64,000 nt of DNA. Source: Valencia hispanica (lineage: Eukaryota > Chordata > Actinopteri > Cyprinodontiformes > Valenciidae). The stretch's first letter is position 1, and the number at the start of each line of letters is the position of its first letter. Position numbers and translations under genes: made by a program. The DNA lies in the NCBI GenBank assembly GCA_963556495.2, contig OY747709.1:14276400-14340399 (forward strand). The letters are read 5' to 3'. Below are positions 1 through 11,110 of the stretch, one piece after another. Under the pieces are notes generated by a model. It was not told the DNA's origin. It saw nothing but the letters and a program-made list of their open reading frames with translations, and did no database searches.

Positions 1-1165
1 GTGTTGGGGTTTGCAGGTGTTTTGGGTTTTGCAGTTGTTTTGGGATTTGCAGGTGTTTTGGGTTTTGTATGGGGTTTGCAGGTGTTTTGGGGTTTGCAGG
101 TGTTTTAGGTTTTGCAGTTGTTTTGGGATTTGCAGTTGTTTTGGGGTTTGCAGGCGTTTTGGGATTTGCAGTTGTTTTGGGATTTGCAGGTGTTTTGGGA
201 TTTGCAGGTGTTTTGGGTTTTGTATGTGTTTTGCAGGTGTTTTGGGATTTGTATGTGTTTTGCAGGTGTTTTGGGTTTTGCAGGTGTTTTGGGATTTGCA
301 GGTGTTTTGGGTTTTGTATGTGTTTTGCAGGTGTTTTGGGATTTGTATGTGTTTTGCAGGTGTTTTGGGATTTGCAGGTGTTTGGGGTTTTTTATGTGTT
401 TTGCAGGTGTTTTGGGATTTGTATGTGTTTTGCAGGTGTTTTGCGATTTGCAGGTGTTTTGGGTTTTGCAGGTGTTTTGGGATTTGCAGGTGTTTTGGGT
501 TTTGTATGTGTTTTGGGTTTTGAATGTATTTTGGGATTTGCAGGTGTTTGGGGTTTTGCAGGTGTTTGGGGTTTTGTATGTGTTTTGAAGGTGTTTTGGG
601 ATTTGCAAGTGTTTGGGGTTTTGTATGTGTTTTGGGATTTGCAGGTGTTTTGGGTTTTGCAGGTGTTTTGGGATTTGCAAGTGTTTGGGGTTTTGTATGT
701 GTTTTGGGATTTGCAGGTGTTTTGGGTTTTGCAGGTGTTTTGGGATTTGCAAGTGTTTGGGGTTTTGTATGTGTTTTGGGATTTGCAGGTGTTTTGGGTT
801 TTATAGTTGTTTTGGGGTTTGCATGTGTTTTGGGTTTTGTATGTGTTTGGGCATTTGCAGGTGTTTTGGGATTTGCAGGTGTTTTAGGATTTGCAGGTAT
901 TTTGGGATTTGCATGTGTTTTGGGTTTTATAGTTGTTTTGGGGTTTGCAGGTGTTTTGGGTTTTATAGTTGTTTTGGGGTTTGCATGTGTTTTGGGTTTT
1001 ATAGATGTTTTGGGGTTTGCATGTGTTTTGGGTTTTATAGGTGTTTTGGGATTTGCAGGTGTTTTGGAATTTGCTTGTGTTTTGGGCTTTGTATGTGTTT
1101 GGGGATTTGCAGGTGTTTGGGGATTTGTATTTGTTTTGTTATTTGCATGTGTTTTGTCTGTAGGT
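1..1165. repeat. Minisatellite, 18-bp unit with 72-bp higher-order period
   Basis: The whole stretch is built from variants of an 18-bp unit of the type GGGATTTGCAGGTGTTTT, with shorter variants in which TGTATGTGTTTTGCAGG replaces part of a unit. A 72-bp higher-order unit (four 18-mers) is visible: the same ATTTGCAAGTG variant recurs at 601, 673 and 745. The array starts before the window and decays into unique sequence near 1165. The unit is a multiple of three and poor in stop codons, so long frames are open on both strands. These have the low-complexity pattern expected of a repeat and should not be read as genes. One strand is strongly G/T-rich. Confidence 0.97.
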
Positions 1166-1180
1166 ACCACCGTATACTAA

Positions 1181-3095
1181 AGACAGAAAAAAATCTGGCA
1201 AAGAAAATGTTCCATGTGCTGCAATTCACTTCTGTGGAAATACTTACATTTGTCCCGAACATTGCTGTTGCGTGTGCCCACGCGTTATTGGAGACACTGC
1301 TTTGGCTGGCATCAGTATCCATGGAGAAAGCGACAACGTGCTTCACCGATAAGCAGGACCATTGATTTACAAGTGTAACAATATCCTTTTAAATTGAAGC
1401 ACTTGAAGTGACAAGTAAAAAAAGCACATGGGGAGCGCAGACCTTAGTGAAACTAAAGTTGTGAGCAGATTCAACTACAGATTAAGGTCAGATTATTAAC
1501 ATGTCAAATTTGTTTATTTATAGTTGTGTTCTTGTTTATGTGATGCCGTTGGTGAGAATGTACTCCATTGAGGATATTATTGATTTGCTGGATATGTAGC
1601 TCTACATGTTCTCATTTGGTTTATTAGAAATGGAAGCGCAGACTGTGACGCTGGTGCCTGCCTGTGGCTGACAGGAAAGAATGTAGTACAAAGTAGAGGT
1701 TCGAGCACAGAGCCCTGGGGATTGCTGTGGGATAGAATTGGCGAGGAGGAGGTGCAGGTGTTTACATAAATTGAACTGCTGTACGTTTGAAAGACAGGAT
1801 CTGAACTGAGCCAGTGATGTGGACAGAAGATTCCAGGTTGGTAAGTTGAGTAGCCTGGTTGATAGTGTTGAAGGCGAGGTTAAGTTAAGGATGCTGAGCT
1901 ATCCAGTTTCAGAGGAGAGAATTAGATCATTGATGATTTTAAAGAGGTCTCATTCTGTGCCATGATGAGATTGATAGATGTGATTAAAATGGTACTTTGA
2001 CAAGGTAGAATCATTTTTTCCGATTTATTTTTCAATGGACTGATTAATATTGAAAGAGACAAGTGGATTCCTAATTCATTGATATTGTGTTCTGTGATAA
2101 AAAGCAGTAAAACAAGCATATAAAGACTGCCGTTATTGGAGAAACCATGTGGGTGATGTTCGTGGCTTAGAGCACAAGTAGGCTCACTGAAGCTGAGGAT
2201 GTCAGTACAGCTTTGTCTTGCTTTCCACTGCTGCTGTGTCCTTTTTAGAAATTGGTCAGGGTTACCCTCAATAGGGACCTGTAGGTGCGAAGCAGAGACA
2301 TTCGATGATCTGATCAGACGTGACAGAGGAGCAGTGAAGGAGCCATCCATGCCAGCTAGTGTAGAAGGACAGAGGAGAAAGCCAGTCACAGCTGAAAAAC
2401 GCATTGAAAAACAGAAGAATGTGTCATTGTTAATATTTCTGGTTTATTGTAGATTATTGTGACATAAAACCAAAGCAAGAAGAAACCCAACTCCACAAAT
2501 CACGGGGTGCACTTAGCAACGGGGAACACATCTGGAAGACATAATTAGTAAGGGAGAACGGGTTGAAAATAAGATCAAGGGAGATTATATGTCCAAGCTG
2601 TGAGGAGAGCAGGTGTCAAAGGGTGCTAATCTGAAGCTGAGTGTGCTACTTAGATGATTCCCCTGTTACCTGGCTGGTTGAAGTCAGGTTGTCAGGTCCA
2701 GTGAGAGCATGTGATGTGATAAACAGAGACAGAGCCCAGCATATAGCTCCCAGGGCCGAAACACCAATCTGTAGCATATAAGATGTACGAAGCGATTGAG
2801 ATCAACACTATAGCAGGTTTAAAGAGTCTTTGGTGTACTTGCTTTACTTTCTTCAAAGAAAGTTCTTATCTTTTTCAAGAAATGAAAAGATGACATTAAA
2901 AAAAACCTAATGAAAAGTGAACTTTGCAAGAAGGATCTATAAACAGCTGAAAACAAGAACTATTTTCCAGCTCAGAGGTCGCACAAAAACGTTTTGTTGT
3001 TGGTCATTTTGAAAAAATCTGCTGAAAAATCTATTTTTACTCATCAATTTTTAAAATGATTATAATGACACATTCATTTCAACTCAACAGAGAAT
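1181..3095. other. Non-coding stretch, probably old repeat relics
   Basis: No convincing gene. Open frames are under 165 codons and overlap on both strands (for example 1922-2404 minus and 2199-2462 plus), and none resembles a known domain. The text around 1630-1900 (AGAGCCCTGGGGATTGCTGT and what follows) has the feel of a dispersed fish repeat, but I could not define its ends. Confidence 0.4.
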
Positions 3096-3511
3096 TCATA
3101 TAGTGCCATCACACAATGAGCAGATTAATAGGCTACATGTATTCATTATAAACATTTCATGCGCTGTAGCCTGAACGCTCTGCATGGAGCTGAACTGCGC
3201 ACTCCCTTGTATGTAATGGAGGCTGAATAAGTGCTTTGTTGCCACACTGAAGACTGGAATTATGAGCGCCACTTCAGCCAAAATCTTGAGATCAGGGATC
3301 ATTTCTCCAATTGAATTGATCAGAATTCGGCAAGATTCTCTGAACGAAGGTTTTTCTGATCGCTTCAGCAGGAGGAAATCTGGCAGCATGCGCTCTTTTT
3401 GCATCAGTGGTTAAGCTGCAGCGCTGTCAGATCCCGGATAGCGAGATGCACTGGGTACAGTTTCCATGTCTGAGATTATGCTCAGATGTTCTCATGGGAA
3501 TCTTTTTTTTT

Positions 3512-3515
<4 letters not shown>
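3096..3515. repeat. Dispersed repeat, copy 1 (paired with 53.4-53.8 kb)
   Basis: This stretch aligns by eye with 53395-53830. Shared landmarks in the same order are TGCCATCACACA, AAGCAGATTAATA or its variant, GCCTGAACGC, CTGAACTGCGC, TGATCAGAATTC, a terminal TCCCGGATAGCGAGATGCA, and a final TCTCATGGG. It is therefore an interspersed element and not a gene. The minus-strand frame at 3096-3404 is a by-product. The family could be hAT-like, but no terminal inverted repeat was resolved. Confidence 0.7.

Positions 3516-3552
<37 letters not shown>
3516..3552. repeat. (GATT)n microsatellite
   Basis: About nine tandem GATT units follow a T-run. They lie where the second copy of the surrounding repeat (near 53.81 kb) has a single TTTTTTGATTG, so the array expanded inside this copy. 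Confidence 0.95.
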
Positions 3553-3553
<1 letters not shown>

Positions 3554-4209
3554 CTGAGTTAATGTTGGAAATATCTGCACTAAGTGGTCAGTGGTGTGAA
3601 TTGCAATCGGTCAAAATGGCCGATGGCCTTCAGATTATTTTGCCACCGTTCAAAAACAAAACGGTCAAATATGGAAAATGTTCGGTTCACGCAACCCCTG
3701 GTCCAGATAAGGAGAAAAAAAGAGAACCAAGAAGAGAAGAAAGAAAAAAAAAGAAGAGAGGAAGTAACATACAATACATTTTTTTCTTTTTCTTTCTATC
3801 ATTATTTTCTTTTCATCATTTTTCCTGACGACATAAAATAGGATTTTTTTCCCTGGGTTTTTAAATTTTTGTTGCTTTATAGAAAGAAGAAGAGAGCACA
3901 GGAGAACTTGAAAAAGAAATGGAAGTTGACGAAGAGCTGTAGAGGTTAGAGTTGTGGTTACAGCTTCTGAAAGAGGACAGTGATACTGTAGGTGTGAAAG
4001 AAATGAATCTGATTTTGATGTAGGCTATGAGAGCTTTGATGAACAGGACAGCAGGAAGTTGGAGAGAAGTTGTTTTTATCTTTAAGTTTTGCTTTACAGG
4101 AACTTCCTCCAGTTTCCACTGCAATGTATCGTAAGGTATTGGTAAAAGAAAGTGATATGAGGTCACATTTTTATCTTTACTGTATCTATCGGTCTTATCT
4201 TACATGTTT
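3553..4209. other. AT-rich non-coding stretch
   Basis: Purine-rich and pyrimidine-rich runs (3710-3830) give low-complexity open frames rich in Lys/Arg or Phe/Ser. No domain, splice-bounded exon or RNA gene was recognised. Confidence 0.4.
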
Positions 4210-4660
4210 TAAAGGAACAGTGTGCAATATTTTTACTTGTTTATGTTCAAATATTCTGCCTGTCTGAACCGACACTGAATCGTCGGATGATCTCTGAGTC
4301 CGTTTACAGAGGTGAATTATTAAATAAATAGCCTTAAATATATGAAATAAAATAAACAAAACAATATGGTTTGCTTGTTGTATTAGCCTGGACTCGTTAC
4401 AAATTTGCTAGCCATGAAATACAGCAAACATCCTCAACATCAACATAGCTAACATAAAAAACTGACTTTTTATTACTCAACACATATTTAGATAAAACTG
4501 CTAAAAGAATATGGATTAAAAGAACAGACCTGATCACTGGATTGAAAGCTGGAAGTCGTCGATGACATATTGCCTTTCTGATCCGTGTGGGCAACTGTAG
4601 CTGCAATACCTACTCTGAACTGCGTGGCGCTAAAGAGTCACATTTTCTTACACACTGTAC
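4210..4660. mobile_element. Possible MITE with short terminal inverted repeats
   Basis: The left end AAAGGAACAGTGTGCAATAT is mirrored at the right end by TTCTTACACACTGT. This gives an imperfect inverted repeat around a non-coding core. No target duplication could be fixed, so the ends are approximate. Confidence 0.35.
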
Positions 4661-6660
4661 ATATGAAATATGCAAATGTCTGAGGTCACTACAATACCCA
4701 CTATTAAGTCAATAAAAATGTGTGGCACGCGAGTTAATTGTTAGTAGTGTTTCTAAAATTCATGAACACGGGCCTTGTGGCGCTAACCGCGGTGAGAGGT
4801 GGGAAAAAGAGGTAACTATTTCTTTTATCCAATCTTTTTCATGGTTTATTTGTCCCCTGTAAAATGGAATAAAATCTCAACCATCACTGACAACAAAGAT
4901 AAGTCAACAACAACGATTGAACGAGAGAAACATAATATCCAGAGTTTTCCATGAGTGACTCTTTGGACACAACACCTGCATTTCCTCTTTCCTGCAGCGC
5001 CTGCACTACCAGCAGCACCGATGGTAGCACGGCAACCATCAGACGTTCCGTTCTTAATGTGTGTAATCTTCCCAGGAATGAGGTTGTGTGCGTATTCCCT
5101 GTCTGCAATAAAAACCTCAAAGAATATCAGAAAGCACACCTGGACGCCGACATGGGGGTTTAAATGAGGAGAGAATCTCTTCAGGCTATAATAATGTGAC
5201 TTCGGATGAGGGCCGTGTTTTTTTATTTTTTTTTAATGCATCGAGCACATCTCGCTCACTCTTCTCTGTACGCATGGTCAGCTTTGAACATGTTCAGCTC
5301 AGCTCTGCCTCTTTCCTTCTCTTTCTAAGTGACTTATTTAAAAACTTCTGCTGCAACCTGAGACGTCCAGGTGCTCCTGAGGTCAGTTCAAATGCCGTGT
5401 CAATGAGCTAATGGTGCAGAAACGGTCTTTGCAAGCCACCGATTTTAACATTACCGACTTCTATATGTCAGTCAACAGCTTCTTTTTCAAGACTGTCTAA
5501 GTTATCCCATTCCAAGCACGGTTTTAATAAAGCTGGAAACTGAAAAATAATACTTTAAAGTCCGACTAAAACAATTCGAAGACGTTCAGTGTGTTCAGCG
5601 TCCGGTTTCACCACCAAAATAAACCCTTCAGCCCATAACAAACATTATCAGGTGTGAACTCCGGACCTGTCCCCTGTAATTTTCATTTCAGTGAAACCAA
5701 ATCCAGTCCACCACATTTAGACAGCTCAAGCCTTGCTGGACTGTGATTAAAAAATCTTGTGACCGGTTATGCAGGAGGAAGACACAGGAGACTCAGAACA
5801 ACTGCCCAAATTATGCAGAAACTGTGCAAACGTTTTCAAATTCTTTGAGTGTTTCTTTTTCCGCTTTACGTTGTCTCTCTGTTTAAGCAAGCTAAATGAA
5901 CCCACGACTTCACTAAAGGTGGTAAATCTACAAAAAAAAAGGGAGAGAGAGAATGTAAACTATGCCAAAGAAATTAAACTAGATTGCAGCTGTTTATTTA
6001 AATCTGCACTGTTAAAAAAAAAAAACCCTACTTAGTTATACTTGTTGGATTTCTGACCCTGCAGGCTCAGATAGTACCAATCTCCAAGGGTTGATGGGCG
6101 GGTGGTGGGTTAAAGGCTCGGCAGGTCGTCAGTCAATCACAGAACTAACAGCTATGCATGCACACGCTCACCCAATGAAGATTTATGGTAACCAAATAAC
6201 CTAACGCGTATTTTTGGTATGAGGGAGGAAACCAGAGAATCATCCATAGGGGTGGATGATAAGGTCAAGGATTCCGATTATAACATATTTAACACACAAC
6301 AACTGATCAATGTTCAGTGATCAGTGGTTGGAAGAACAGCCATATGCCTGCTTCGGTTAGAGAAAGACCTCATTACAGGCTACTGTAGGTCTAACATAAA
6401 TATAACATTTTCACTCCGTTGGGCAGTTCAAATATGACAAAAAAAATTATCCTTTGACGAAGGCTGTAAAAATAAAGTTCATCATCTGAGCTGTTGTCAG
6501 TTCAGGATTTCTTCTTTTGAAAACCCACAACCATCTGCTCAGTGTTTTCTCAGCTGCTCAGCGTGAACATGCTCTACATGACTCCTTCGTGTCTCCATTA
6601 GTCTTTCTTTTCCTTTTGAAACAACTCGTACATCTACAAACTCAGCATCACTGACACTGA
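4661..6660. other. Non-coding stretch without recognisable genes
   Basis: Short frames on both strands (4846-5139 minus, 5769-6035 plus) have no recognisable domain and cross A/T homopolymers. The sequence resembles decayed repeat DNA. No tRNA, exon or terminal repeat could be defined. Confidence 0.35.
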
Positions 6661-7070
6661 AAACTCTTGTTGGGGCGAACCAGGGATAGAGTACTCAAGT
6701 CCTGACTCGAGTCACGTTTAAGGGACTTGTGACTTGACTCGAGCAGCGCACGTGACTTGTACTTGGACTCGCAACATTAGAACTTGAACTTGGACTGAAA
6801 TTGCTATTGTTGGAATTAGCATGTAGTCGATGGAAATGTTAGCTTGTTATATAGCTTGTTTAAGCATGTTTTTTTTATTTTGCACATGCTACTGTGTTAG
6901 TTTGTTGCCAGCGCTGGAACATTGAGTAATTTTTTATATTAAAGTAAATCATGTATGGCTGACATTATTGTAGTCTTAAAGTCTATACCCTACTCTCTTA
7001 TTTTTGACTTGCTCTCATGTGATAATGACTTGACCTGGGCTCGAAGATTCTTTTTGGGACTTGGACTCAA

Positions 7071-7140
7071 GGCAAGGCAAGGCAAGGCAAGGCAAGGCAA
7101 GGCAAGGCAAGGCAAGGCAAGGCAAGGCAAGGCAAGGCAA
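7071..7140. repeat. (GGCAA)14 microsatellite, LINE 3' tail
   Basis: There are exactly 14 tandem GGCAA units (TTGCC on the minus strand), directly abutting the 3' end of the minus-strand LINE. Confidence 0.97.
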
Positions 7141-7888
7141 TTTTATTTGTATAGCACACTTTCAACAACAAGGTGATTCAAGGTGCTTTACATGATTAGA
7201 GGTAAAATAAAAACATCATTAAAACACAAACAAAGCATATAAAGTAAAAACATCAATAAAGGAAGAAGCACACACATATACTTCAAGGCATTAAACAGCA
7301 AGAAACATAAACAAAACATGAAACATGAAAACATTACTCAAATGCAGCTCTAAACAGATACGTTTTTAGTTCTGATTTAAAAGAACTCAGTGTTTCAGCA
7401 GCTTTGCAGTTTTCTGGAAGTTTGTTGCAGATTAGAGGAGCATAGAAACTGAAAGCTGCTTCTCAGTGTTTGGTTCTAATTCTAGGGATGTTGAGTAGAC
7501 TGGAATTAGAGGACCTGAGTGGTCTGGTGGGTTGGTATAGTAACAGTAGATCTTTAATATACTTTGGTGCTAAGCCATTCACTGATTTATAAACTAGTAA
7601 AAGTATTTTGAAGTCTATTCTCTGAGCTACAGGGAGCCAGTGTAAGGACTTTAGAACTGGGGTGATGTGCTCTACTTTCCTGGTTCTAGTGAGGAACACG
7701 AGCAGCAGCGTTCTGGATCAGCTGCAGCTGTCTGATTGACCTTTTAGGCAGACCTGCAAAGACGCTGTTGCAGTAATTAATCTGACTAAAGATAAACGCA
7801 TGGATGAGTTTTTCGAGCTCCTGTTGTGACATCATACCTTTAATCCTAGAGATGTTCTTCAGGTGATAGACACAGACTAATCCTTTGT
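7071..7888 (-). mobile_element. 5'-truncated L2/CR1-like LINE with (TTGCC)n tail
   Basis: On the minus strand two overlapping frames encode the C-terminal end of a non-LTR reverse transcriptase. The first (7913-7686) contains INYCNSVFAGLPKRSI and LIQNAAAR. The second (7699-7463) contains HITPVLKSLHWLPV and YKSVNGLAPKYI. A single frameshift near 7690 separates them. The element ends at its 3' side in GCTATACAAATAAAATTGCC followed by 14 TTGCC units, which is the microsatellite tail of this LINE class. GACTTGGACT occurs at both borders (7058-7067 and 7889-7898) and may be the target duplication, but the host repeat is rich in this motif. The copy is dead: truncated and frameshifted. Confidence 0.85.
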
Positions 7889-7955
7889 GACTTGGACTTG
7901 AACTTGGACTCAAACACTAAGGACTCAAGTGTGACTTGGACTCTAGAAATGATTA

Positions 7956-9420
7956 ACTATGGGAATTCCTTCTCAGTAGTGATAGCATTTTGATTTTATT
8001 CATCACACTTGAAACAAAGTGTGATGTGTAGAATATTTTTGATATATAGCCCACCATTATACAGGGAGAACACACAAACTGTCCAACAGAAAGGCTTCTG
8101 GTTGGAATTCAAACCCAGGACTGCCAAAGAATCTCATATTACTGGTTAAATAAAGGCCAAGTTCACTTGCAGGAGTGCAGCTAAGATAACTCAGAGCCAT
8201 TGCTCTGGAAGCTGGACTCTGCATATAGGTGATGATCTTCAAACTAGGAAGCCTAGTTCCTACTTTCACTGGTACAATTACATTTTTAAAGAGGTAAATC
8301 ACCTAGCATTTAAAAAGCAGAGTAACAGAACAGTTAATAGAATCGTTTTTTAAAATGCATTCAGTGATGACTCACTCATTCCATTTAACAAGCCTTTTGA
8401 GCGTTTGTTCCTCGTCTTCTCCGTTGACTACAGCTGTGAAGGACAACTGATGTCAAGCAGACCCATTATCCTAACAATCCCATCCTGTTTTCCTTGAAAT
8501 TTCTTGCTCAAGTGGTCCCATATTTTTTGAAAGATCGTGTTGTACTCTACTTGTTGTCTCTATGGAAACAGGAAACCGACGGGATACAGGTCGACAGGCC
8601 TACATGCTACATTACGCTGCCAAAAGAATCGAAAAGGCTTTCAGCATAATGTGCATTTCGGGAAAGATTTGGTGATTATTTCCGGGGAGAATATTTAAGG
8701 TCGGGTACTGAAGTTGGACAAACTGATCTGGCTCACTGTTGCCACCTGGATGCATCTCAATAGCATTTGAGATATTTTCTAACACACAGGGTTACATTTT
8801 TTTTATTTGTTCGAACCCCGTTAAGCTGAAATGAGTTGCTTACTTTTAGTCCTACGTTTGTCATGGTCAGTGATTTAAAGTTTTAAGCCAACAGTATCTG
8901 AAATTGGGTTAGAGGTAAATCCATTAAATTCCGGCGACCCACTGAGCAATGATTTGTAACAACAGTGCCCAGCTCACGTGCTTGGAGCAGTTTGTTGCCC
9001 AAACCCTGAACCAATAACAACTGCAAGGTATAGGCAAAATGTATGGCTGATTGTTCCAAAACAGAAAGTGCCACAGCAGTCCAAGTAACAACTTGGATCT
9101 GCACAAATAGATGCATTCTAACACAACTCATTTGGTAGTCTACATCTCCATAACTGTATAGTTACAGAACAAAAGGTGCACTGCCTGTAAATCACTAGGA
9201 TTCAACATATTTTGTACATATTTAGGTTTATTTGGATTGGTTTTGGCTTCACAGTGTTTATTTTTATTTTGGGTTCATCTTTATTTTATCTAATGGAATC
9301 TGTGGTGTGTGGTTTTGTGAACTTCGGTGTTAGATCTACAACATTTTAGAACCTGATAAAAAAAACGATCACTTCCATATTGAGACATACCGTTTATCAT
9401 CTTTTTATTATGATTGAATC
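7956..9420. other. Non-coding stretch, nothing recognised
   Basis: Frames at 8057-8302, 8883-9131 and 8924-9124 (all minus) show no family resemblance and lack plausible exon borders with a partner. No RNA gene or terminal repeat was recognised. Confidence 0.35.
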
Positions 9421-9424
9421 TTAT

Positions 9425-9480
9425 AACCCTGTGACCCTGTAAGGAAAAGTGGGTAGAGACAATTAAACGATGGATGGATG
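9425..9480 (+). repeat. Short 3' fragment of a GGATGGATG-tailed retroelement
   Basis: The pattern CCTGTGACCCTGTAAGGAAAAG followed shortly by GATGGATGGATG matches the 3' end of a common fish non-LTR or SINE family that ends in GGATGGATGG. Only about 55 bp remain. Confidence 0.5.
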
Positions 9481-9968
9481 AGTCTTATAACATGCTCAAC
9501 TAACCAAAACTGCTACATTTGCTAATTGTCAAGCGAATCCAACAAATGTAACATGTGGTTTACCTGAAGACTCTATTCTCTAACACTTTTATTTAACACT
9601 CATATCACTAGCTCAAATTTTGAAGTAAAACAATTCTGATGACATAAAACGTTCTATTTTTTATGACACCACTTAAAAATACCGGCACAGACTCAGTATG
9701 TTCACAATATCTATGAGTGGATAGGTCAGAATTGTTTATGGTTGAAAAACCAAAAGGTTAGAAATCAAAATTAAACTATACGCCACGAAGCTAAACAGTG
9801 CAGAGCGAGCTAAAATCTAGATGTTTAATAATCTCAGGCTTGAAGTTTCCCCCAAAAGAAAGTCAAATATTAGCTCAGCCTACTACAAACCTATAACTAT
9901 TGGCAGAATATAGAGTTTCCTATCAGAACAGGACACAGAAAATTTTTAATTTTAAAATATTATCTTTA

Positions 9969-10050
9969 CATCCATCCATCCATTGTCTGAATCTGCTTCC
10001 TATCTCCAGGGGTCACTGGGTGAGTGGCGAGGTACACCCTGGACAGGTGA
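9969..10050. repeat. Fragment of an ATCCATCC-type retroelement 3' region
   Basis: ATCCATCCATCC is followed by CTATCTCCAGGGGTCACTGG and GGTACACCCTGGACAGG. The same text recurs at 37686-37750 (CTATCTCAAGCAGTCACGGG then GGATACACCCTGGACAGG). This marks a dispersed fish retroelement fragment. Confidence 0.6.
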
Positions 10051-10455
10051 TGTGATTATGTAGCAAGGTTGTTTTTTTGTGGATTTTTTTGGTTTTTGTT
10101 TTATTCCTCTGTTCTTCCGTTCTGTGTATGAATGGTGCTTTACATATAAACTTACCTTGCTTCACCTTACAACCATTATCTAAATATGTACATGGCATGG
10201 GATCTGGAATCCCAAATGCTTTGCCATGTTTGTGTTGTTGTTGTTGTTGTTGTTGACCAACTCCTGTCCGGCAAGAATTTGGATAAATACAAAAATAGGA
10301 TTTAGCCCAAATGAGACAGACTGGGATAACAATATAAGAGAAGACGTCTGAATGAGAGGGTTAAAAATAAAATATATCCATGAGGTTCTAAACAAGTTTC
10401 CATCTTTTTATAGATGCTCCATATAATTTTACCATTTTGCCTGTTTAAATACATA

Positions 10456-10573
10456 CAGTTGAAACCAGATATTTACGTATGCTCTATAAAAGACAACCCA
10501 TAACCATGTAGATCTCACTTTGTAACATTCAATCAGACTAAACCTTTCCTGTTTTAGGTCAATAAATAAATAA

Positions 10574-10613
<40 letters not shown>

Positions 10614-11110
10614 TTATTTATTTTTTTTTTTTTTTTTTACTTTCTTCAAACCTAGAGGTTTACACACATTTACATAATATTTGGTAGAATTGCCTTTTAA
10701 CCTGTATGACTGGATCAAACCTTTCGGGTTTCCTTCCACAATAGTTTGCTGTGATTTTGGCCTATTCCTCTTGACACAACAAGTGTAAAAGGTTCTTTTA
10801 GCCCTTCTTACCCACATGCCTTTTCAACTCTTATGAGTTTTCTAAGGTAATAAGGTCAGGCCTTAGTGATGGTCATATCAAAACATTGACTTTGCTGCCG
10901 CTTGAGCCACTTTGTAACAAAACTGGCAACATGCTTTGGGTCACTGTCCCTTTTGAGGGTCCAACTTGAACATAAGCTTTGACTTCCTGACGTATGTCTG
11001 GAGGTGTTGCTTCCATATCACCACATGATGTTCTTTTCACATGGTGCTATCGATCCATATTTCGAGCCATATCTTGCCACCCTATACTTACTAACAGTTG
11101 GGATGGGTGT
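10456..11110 (-). mobile_element. Degraded Tc1-like transposon relic
   Basis: After a TA at 10454-10455 the sequence CAGTTGAAACCAGATATTTA resembles the terminal repeat of Tc1 elements of the Sleeping Beauty type. The minus strand downstream (10614-10817) reads a relic containing STKYYVNVCKPLGL, the stretch normally adjoining the end of such elements. Further remnants continue to about 11110. It is interrupted by a (TA)n array and an A-run. No second terminal repeat was found, and many stop codons make it non-functional. Confidence 0.6.
10575..10608. repeat. (TA)n microsatellite inside the Tc1 relic
   Basis: A perfect alternating TA run, followed by TTTATTTATTT and a long T homopolymer to about 10638. 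Confidence 0.95.

Larger units (their letters stand above)
6680..7955. mobile_element. AAGTC-rich DNA-transposon-like repeat, split by a LINE
   Basis: Both flanks of the LINE at 7071-7888 are full of short direct and inverted copies of ACTTG(G)ACT or ACTCAAGTC (6700-6800, 7030-7070 and 7888-7945). Clustered subterminal motifs of this kind are typical of hAT-like non-autonomous elements. A related AAGTC-rich stretch occurs near 54.08-54.30 kb. The outer ends are approximate and no 8-bp target duplication was fixed. Confidence 0.45.

Noticed and set aside
11..1365. Long overlapping open frames (up to 250 codons) on both strands
   Set aside because: They are translations of the 18-bp minisatellite in every frame. 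The residues are low complexity and there is no start context or splice pattern.
3550..3841. Plus-strand frames rich in Lys/Arg and Phe/Ser
   Set aside because: They are produced by purine and pyrimidine runs in a repeat region; no domain is visible.
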